From Glebionis coronaria (Eukaryota; Streptophyta; Magnoliopsida; Asterales; Asteraceae): a stretch of 64,000 nucleotides of DNA. Location of the stretch: positions 291,815,147 to 291,879,146 of the forward strand of contig CM046875.1 in NCBI GenBank assembly GCA_025667525.1. Direction: 5' to 3'. Shown here one piece after another: positions 57,686 through 64,000 of this stretch. Numbering within the stretch: the first letter of the stretch is position 1; the number at the start of each line of letters is the position of its first letter. The notes beneath the pieces are model-generated. The model was given only the letters and a program-made list of their open reading frames with translations, was not told the DNA's origin and did not search any database. Position numbers and translations under genes: made by a program.

Positions 57686-57944
57686 TTATATATATCTCGT
57701 ATTAGGATAACATACGATTTAAACAATTACATACTGAAATCACGATATATACATATATATAAATTAAATTATATATATCAAAATATATATCTTCTCAATA
57801 GGGCTTGTTGGTAACGTCGGAGATCTCTGGCACCGTTATAGTCAAAAGATTTTTCAAATATTTCCCCAAATGTTCATTGTCAAAAGATTTTGAAAAGTTT
57901 TGTTCAAAACCTTGGTTTTTAAAATCTTTTGTTCTCTATAACGA
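57686..57944 (-). other. Leader of element E
   Basis: 259 bp between PBS and the pre-gag ORF. Contains a second PBS-like motif (57820-57834, plus strand GAGATCTCTGGCACC) about 115 bp inside the true PBS, and a repeated CAAAAGATTTT motif. Confidence 0.65.
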
Positions 57945-57958
57945 GAGCTCTGGTACCA
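57945..57958 (-). promoter_or_regulatory. Primer-binding site of element E (tRNA-Met type)
   Basis: Minus strand TGGTACCAGAGCTC, one difference from the common TGGTATCAGAGC, 3 bp from the LTR end. Confidence 0.88.
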
Positions 57959-57961
57959 AAC

Positions 57962-60900
57962 TGTAACACTCTCAATTTTCTTATCGGTACAGCGGAAGGG
58001 TCTTTTAGAGTGTTACGGGATAACACAATAACTCCAATCATAGACAACACATAAAAATGGTTGTACAAGGTTTAACATACATTCATTCGATAAAAAGTTT
58101 TAAAGTGTACAATAGGTCCCAAATTATACAGGTCATTAAGTTTACAAAACATAGATCGAATGAACATTTTTAATAATTTGTGGGCCATCAGAGTCGATCT
58201 CCATCCGGATTACCTTCAAGCACCGGAGATAAAAACATGCAAAAATCATATAAGCGAATGCCGAGTGAATTCATAGAGTTTAATAAAAACCGTTATATAA
58301 AACAATCTTTAAAATCAAAACACAAGTATAATATCAGAAGTAAGTCCTCGTATTGCTAGTCAGGCAATATATAAATCAAGCATACATCTTTAACCGTCCA
58401 TGAGACCGTAGCCTCAATATTACCATTATAGGTAATATGATCATCGTTATTTGCATCGTTATTGTATTGTATATAGGATTATTATTAGCCGCATGACATT
58501 GTTACCTTACTATGAAAACAACGGGCCGCGAACCCGACAAACAATTTGCCCATCTAAGTTAGCGTGTCGTCACAAAAATCACGCTATGTAAATCTTCTCA
58601 TACATAAATTCGCTTACCAATCAATGTGGTACGACGGGGATCAACCGTGAAGGCGCGAACTGGGGTGATCGTCCCCAGATAGTACTATCATATGCATAAG
58701 CGTCTACCAAATCCCGGTAGTTCACAATTCATGCTAATGGGACTTTAAGTGACATAACCTAACTACTAATAATCCTTTTTATCTCGTTTATAGGGTCATA
58801 GCATCATTCGGGTCCATATCATTAAGCATACCATCGGGACTACTTGTGTTCTATTTTTATCAAAAACTAGCATGTTATCTCCCTCGTGGGTTTACAAATC
58901 ATTTTATAAAACATTTAAAAGAGTGCGAGGCTATGAACTCACGTTGATAATGAAAGGCGGATTATCGGCTACGGGCGTGCTTCGGTCACGGAAACCTATA
59001 TAAATAATAATCGGTCTTAGACTCTTGTCCAATGAATTTTATCAAAATAAAAATATACATATGATGATTTTGTACATATGATGATGATCAAGTGGGTTTA
59101 TATATCCTTGTTTACTCATTTTAGTGCTTATGTATTGGTAACTTTTTACTAGTTTACTAGTTTTACCTATTTACATATTTTAAGTCCAATAAGCTTATCA
59201 TAAGTTCTTTAACTTGTTTTAATTCATTTTATACTTATATTATCAGTATTTACACTTTACATGTTGGGCCCAAATGGGTTAAGCCCAATAAGTACTTTTT
59301 ATAAGTGTTTAACTTATTTAGTCCAATTATTAGTCCAATATGCTTGCTTAGCTCGTTAATGTCCGTATGTCCTATAGTTCAGGTTTTATCGGTTTTTACT
59401 TGTATTAGATACTTATATATCAGTATATGACTTTTAAAAACTTTACATTAGACCGGTTTGATCGTCTAAGTTTTAATTGGCGAAAAACGTTAATTTTACG
59501 GTAATAGCCGAAAAAGTCGTAAAAATCATGTTTATAGTTTTTATAACTTATAAATCTTATTCAACTACCATTTTTATAAATTGTCCATTTATTAAACCTT
59601 ATACATATTTATATAAATATAATTCATAAGTTAGTGGGTTTTAATTTCACATTTTATACTATATAATTTGAGTGCTTATATAATAGTATTAAACATTAAT
59701 TCTTCAAAATCTGATTTTTTATTTTCATCTTCACCATTTTTATCATATCTAGGGTTCGACAATGAATTAGAAGCTCATTTTTGGATGGCATGAACTTCAT
59801 ATTATTTGCTACAATTAACTTAGTAATAGCTACTGCTCATTTTAAGTTTAACTATCTTTAACAGTCCCTACAAAATAGCTTATTCAGATTAGCACACTCA
59901 TCTTATTTTGATCATATCTCACTCATTTTAGTGATTCCATTGTATGGCCAACTCTCACATGTGTATGACATCTTGTACTTACTGTAAATGGATTCCACCA
60001 TGCAAATTCATCAGTTTAAGTTTTTGTTACATACTGTTTTTATACAGCCAACAAATTAAGCATGATTTTAGCCTTGTTTCTTATGGTTAATCTTTTTAAG
60101 CATATTTATCAACACTTGATCCCCACACAACATTTTTATCATCATATATTCATCATATACATATACAACAAGAAAGAAAATACATTTGATCTTTACAAAA
60201 ATAACAAGAGAAAATGGAAATGATGATCTTCTTTACCAACCAAGAGTATATCTTGTTTTTGGAAGACAAGAACTTGATGAACACCAAATGTATCCCCAAG
60301 ATCATCAAACACCAAGAAAGTAAGTTGAGAAATCAGCCCTAGGACACAAGAAAATCACTTCCTTTGTTGTTAAAATGGCCACCAAGTAATCAAGGCTTCA
60401 AGGTAACTCCATAATATAGCTAGATAACAAGTATTTTGTGGCTAGAAAAGATCAAAAGGGGTGTTTGTTCTTGAAGTGGGACGGCAATGGGGATGGAGTT
60501 GAGAGAGTTTTTAGTTGTTTTTGCATGAGAGAAATGGTGGTATGTGTTAGCTAGTGGTTTTTGTGTTTAAGGGTAGCTTAAGTGTAAGGCTAGCTTACAC
60601 TTGTAAGCTAAATGTTTACATGATGCCACATCTTTGATGTGGTGTCATGTTTGGTCGTCCCTTTTATGTAGTGGGGTGGGATGATTTATTTTGTCCCACC
60701 TCACTAATTTACGGGTATTCCTCGATTCTAGTTTCCTTGATTTGCGTGCCCTCGGGTCGTTTCACGAAAAGCGTTTTTATAAATTATGAATCAACGGCAC
60801 AAAACGAATCCAATAAAAATTGTCTCATCAAAAACGGAGTTCAAAAACGTAAATACGTAATCCTAAGGTTTCCGGTTTAATCGTAAAGGACGCTAAATTA

Positions 60901-61017
60901 TGCACGTAAGCCCAAATTTAAATCCGTAAATTGTGAGTTCGTCAACCAACACAAAAATAAGTTTCAAAATATTATACGAGAAAATATTTCACTACCTGAA
61001 AATGTTAGATTGTCACA
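57962..61017 (-). repeat. 5' LTR of element E
   Basis: 3056 bp, starts (minus) TGTGACA at 61017 and ends GTTACA at 57962. Flanked by target duplication ATTAA at 61018-61022. Confidence 0.94.
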
Positions 61018-61022
61018 ATTAA

Positions 61023-61246
61023 GGCCATGCCAAGCCTACAACATGTGTAGGCCGGCCCAACTTGTAAGCCCAAGCCCATCTCATGAGCTTGGCTATATAA
61101 ACCCTCTCCATAGATGGAGAGGGTAGTGGTTTCATTCATTTTAACACGTAGTTATTCACTTTCTCTCTCTAGAAGTGTGTGTGAAATCATCTATATTTCT
61201 ATCTCTTTCTCTCTCTAAACATAAGCTAGATTTTCAATATCCTACA
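61023..61246 (+). repeat. 5' LTR of element F, segment 2
   Basis: Rest of the LTR after the E insertion. Has inverted repeats GCCTACA-5-TGTAGGC and CAAGC.CAT-3-ATG.GCTTG, TATA box TATATAAA (about 61095-61101), then a perfect palindrome ACCCTCTCCA-4-TGGAGAGGGT (61101-61124). Ends CCTACA. Confidence 0.87.
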
Positions 61247-61248
61247 AA

Positions 61249-61261
61249 TGGCATCAAGAGC
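61249..61261 (+). promoter_or_regulatory. PBS-like site of element F
   Basis: TGGCATCAAGAGC, the iMet-type PBS with a T-to-C change and one inserted A; probably decayed. Confidence 0.7.
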
Positions 61262-62125
61262 CACGGGATGATTGTATTGTTTATGTGTTTGTGTTCTTGA
61301 TTTTAGGAGCTTTTGATCTATTAAACCCACGTCCAATTTTTTTTGTGTTTTTTATGGTTTTTTCTTGATACAAATCTTCTACATAGTTGTGGTAGAGATT
61401 TGGTATATTTACTTTGGCTAAAAACACAAAATTTTTGGGTGTTTGGATCATTTTTTGGCTTAAAATCTCGAATTTGGTGTGTTTTGTCCGAGAAAAGTGG
61501 AAATATTGTTCACTGGTGTACTATTGAGACAGAAGTGCATGATTTTCCACCGCAAAGCTTAAGGGTTTATGTATTGCGATCCATATTGCGATTCACATTG
61601 CGATTGGTGTTCATTTGTGATATTGCGATCCATATTGCGATTCATATTGCGATTGGTGTTCATTTGTGATATTGCGATCCATATTGTGATTCATATTGCG
61701 ATTGGTGTTCATTTGTGATATTGCGATCCATATTGCGATTCACATTGCGATTGGTGTTCATTTGTGATATGGCGATCAATATTTCGACCCACATTGCGAC
61801 AAAATGTTTTTGTGCATTGCGATAGAGATTCAGCTAGATATTGTGACAAGTTACTGCGATAGGATTATTACGATAGGATTATTGCGATAAGAATTATTGC
61901 GATAGGATTATTGTGATAGGGATTATTGCGATAGGATGAGACGTTGCGACCGAATTCTTTTTGGGCATTAGGATAGAGTGACAAATATTCCAAGATTTTT
62001 CAAAAACGTGTTTTTGAAAATTATTAGGGGATTTTAACATTATTTCTCGACATCAACACACAACAACAAACACATTTACTTTCTCTCATTGTTCGATCAA
62101 CATTTGTATATCTTAACTTATCGAA
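61262..62125 (+). other. Untranslated leader of element F
   Basis: About 0.86 kb between PBS and gag ATG with a minisatellite in the middle (61573-61960). The ORF 61343-61669 that reads into it has no recognisable product. Confidence 0.65.
61573..61960 (+). repeat. 49-bp minisatellite in the leader of element F
   Basis: About four units with 49-bp period starting ATTGCGATCC (61573, 61622, 61671, 61720), each with two more ATTGCGATT blocks and GGTGTTCATTTGTGAT, followed by 15-16 bp units of ATTATTGCGATAGG (about 61850-61945). The sequence is unrelated to the leader repeat of C, though in the same place. Confidence 0.88.
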
Positions 62126-63288
62126 ATGGAGTACACATCTCTTACGGATAAGTCCATCCTCTCAGGTACGGATAATCGTCCACTAATGTTGGTGAAGACT
62201 ATGTACGAGGATTGGGCTTCCCGAATGGAACTTTATATGTTGAACAAAGAGAATGGACATCTCATTTGGGCATCCGTGCTTAATGGACCATTGGTATATG
62301 GTACTATGACGGAAGGTGCAGTTACTTGTCCTCGTACAACGGGTTAATTGACCGGAGATATGAAGATTCAAGACAAATGTGATAATTATGGTACAAACAT
62401 CATTCTCCAAGCCCTTCCTCCAGATGTTTATAAACTCGTTAACTAAAAAAGAACGAGAGTGTAAGCTATATGATACATTTGATAAGTTTGCCTATGTTCT
62501 CGGGGAGACTCTCAATTGTTACTATCTGAGATTTACTCTTTTGTTGAATGAGCTCAATATCTATGGCATGGAAATTCCTACGTTTCAATTAAACACCAAG
62601 TATTTGAACACCCTTCCTTCAGAATGGCGTAAGTACGTGACGGCTGTTAAATTGGCCAAGGACTCGCATAACACTAATGTGGATCAACTTCAAGATTTTC
62701 TTTAACAACACGAATGCCATGTGATCGAGGCTTGGTTGTCTACACCACAAGTTCGTGATCAACTTGCCATGTATGCTTCTCAATAAATGACCCCCCAACA
62801 AAACATGGCTTACACTTATCAACAACAATCATACTTGTAGAAGCAACCACAACACACATATCAGCAACCACAACAACCATCTTATCAACCATTGATGATG
62901 CCACAACAAGCATATCAACAAAGTGTTCTTCCACAGCCTTATCCACAGCTACCAGCACATCAGAGATCACCCTCACAAGCTAACACTTCTCCTACGGGCT
63001 ATTCTCCTCAGCAAGGATATTTTTCAATTGAAGCACCACAAGCACAAGCCTTCTATTCCAATGAACTTCCACCAATTCAACAACCGGTCTTTAATCCAAA
63101 TGATACGCCTACTGATGTCTTATACCAACTCACTGCCTACTTGTCAAAACTTGTTGCTACTAGAGGTTTTCCACCAACGAACAATCAGCTCTGCACCTCT
63201 TCAAATCCCCGACAACAAGCCACTGTTAAAGATGGTCAAGTGACGGTGCAACCCATTCAAGGAAGGCAAAATTCATATGGACCTACGA
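62126..63288 (+). pseudogene. Gag fragment of element F
   Basis: ATG 62126, with GTDNRP as in C. TAA at about 62345. A deletion of about 70 bp near 62440 relative to C removes the segment before KERECKLYD and shifts the frame. LNTLPSEWRKYV and VDQLQDFL follow, then stops at about 62703, 62784 and 62838, and a Gln/Pro-rich stretch (62892 onward) to QPIQGRQNSYG. The similarity ends at about 63288, where unrelated sequence starts. No zinc knuckle or pol in the window. Confidence 0.85.
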
Positions 63289-64000
63289 TGAGACTGTTTT
63301 TATACATAGTCTCATCGTCCAAATCTGGCTTAAAATGCATTAAATATCATTAAAACTGCCAAATATATGCTCGTGTTTGTTGCTTGTGTATTTTAGGTAC
63401 GGATATTGAGGAAATGACAAAAAGATCACAAGAATCATTCAAAAACGAACACGGGAAATGAAGCCGCACAATGAACCGGGCCCAAGAATGGAATTTCCAA
63501 AAATGACCTTGAAATTTTGAAGATTGGCAAGAATGGTCCCTCTACTATTGAAGACTTGGCAATTTATACCCTTGCAAATCTCATTTATTGCATTTGGGTC
63601 CCTAAATTATCAAGTATTTACAAGAACAGCCCTTGAAGAATGAAGAATTGGCATAAGAAGTCCTTATTTATGGTTTGCAAAGTTATTGTGCCAAAAATGT
63701 CAAATGCCCAAAGTTATTTACAAAGGAAGAAAGTTTTGTGGCTGATTAATACCAAGTGAATACAATGAGAACTTTGGGGGACTAAAATTGCCAGACACAT
63801 AAACCTACCCCAGCCAATCATCTCTACACGTCACACCAACCCACCACTCACAATCCACCACCTCATTCCCCCCTCCCACGTCACCTTCCACTAAGTTTAA
63901 TAAACTTATTAACCGGTTATTTAATCCCTTCCCTCCAAACACATTATTTAAAATTAATTTTCCCCAAATCAGATTAAACATTCCTTAATACGCCCCATAA
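63289..64000. mobile_element. Sequence G: probable start of another inserted LTR element
   Basis: Interrupts the F gag. Begins TGAGACTG, compatible with an LTR end, and the first bases form a perfect 10-bp inverted repeat with 63308-63317 (CGATGAGACT-12-AGTCTCATCG) that reaches 3 bp into F. No ORF, PBS or PPT is visible up to the window end. Family unknown; strand not determinable. Confidence 0.45.

Larger units (their letters stand above)
53999..57834 (-). repeat. Tandem duplication in element E, copy 2
   Basis: 3836 bp. Its outer end (57834, CTCTGGCACC) adjoins the original leader and PBS. It differs from copy 1 by scattered substitutions, an 11-bp loss at about 54789 and a one-base difference near 55485. 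Confidence 0.93.
44959..61017 (-). mobile_element. Element E: Tekay/Del-type chromovirus with internal tandem duplication
   Basis: LTRs of 3057 and 3056 bp, about 2.3% diverged over roughly 1.4 kb compared by eye. Target duplication ATTAA (44954-44958 and 61018-61022). tRNA-Met-type PBS; PPT AGGAGGAAAAGC. On the minus strand: leader, acidic/coiled-coil pre-gag ORF, gag-protease, part of RT, then a second copy of all of these, followed by full RT, RNase H and integrase with a chromodomain-like tail. The duplicated unit is 3.84 kb. Both copies share two nonsense codons and an RT active-site mutation. Confidence 0.94.
44861..63288 (+). mobile_element. Element F: copia retrotransposon related to C, split by E and truncated
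   Basis: 5' LTR in two pieces (44861-44958 and 61023-61246, 322 bp net, TGTTGG...CTACA), matching C in length and in several blocks (AAATACGTTTTA, GTCACTCCA, AATAGCTCGTAG). PBS-like TGGCATCAAGAGC, a leader with tandem repeats, then a decayed gag. The gag similarity to C stops at about 63288, where sequence G begins. Pol and the 3' LTR are not in the window. Confidence 0.88.

Overview
The window is plant nuclear DNA made almost entirely of nested LTR retrotransposons; I see no host gene, tRNA, rRNA or CRISPR. The copia gag and pol sequences, including the very long coiled-coil gag and the downstream accessory ORF, closely resemble elements I know from Asteraceae, tribe Anthemideae (Tanacetum, Artemisia, Chrysanthemum relatives). 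The host assignment is an inference from family resemblance, not from a search.

Layout. Element A (1-8777, minus, Athila-type Ty3/gypsy) enters from the left with its 3' LTR outside the window. It sits in the post-pol region of element D (minus, non-autonomous Athila: gag, a dead protease and an acidic tail, but no RT or integrase), whose body resumes at 8778. The 5' LTR of D starts at 13824 and is split twice: by element C (13927-31796, plus, a 17.9 kb Ty1/copia element, TSD TAAAG) and by element B (33037-44269, minus, an Athila of the same family as A, TSD CCTCT). D ends at 44736. After 124 bp of unassigned sequence, copia element F (plus, same family type as C) begins at 44861. Its 5' LTR is split by element E (44959-61017, minus, Tekay/Del-type chromovirus with 3.06 kb LTRs, TSD ATTAA). 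F resumes at 61023 and its gag is cut at about 63288 by sequence G, probably the start of another LTR element.

How the parts work. Athila elements run PBS (tRNA-Asp type), gag, protease, RT-RNase H and integrase in one ancestral frame; A is heavily broken and B carries a few stops and frameshifts. C keeps an intact 1155-codon pol (protease, integrase, RT, RNase H) and a decayed gag. It also has a roughly 5 kb accessory module with its own repeat-filled leader, a candidate 5'-UTR intron and a 951-codon ORF. E carries an internal 3.84 kb tandem duplication of pre-gag ORF, gag, protease and half of RT; both copies share the same inactivating mutations.

Timing. D and F are the hosts and therefore oldest. 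By-eye LTR comparison gives about 2-3% divergence for B, C and E, so these three inserted at broadly similar times. The two copies inside E differ by only about 1%, so that duplication (or its last homogenisation) looks younger than the insertion of E. The most interesting leads are the E duplication with a breakpoint in a PBS-like motif, the accessory module of C, TTCCGRAT-type repeats shared by the transcribed leaders of unrelated superfamilies, conserved hairpins after the Athila integrase, and a palindrome next to the copia TATA box whose arms co-vary between C and F.
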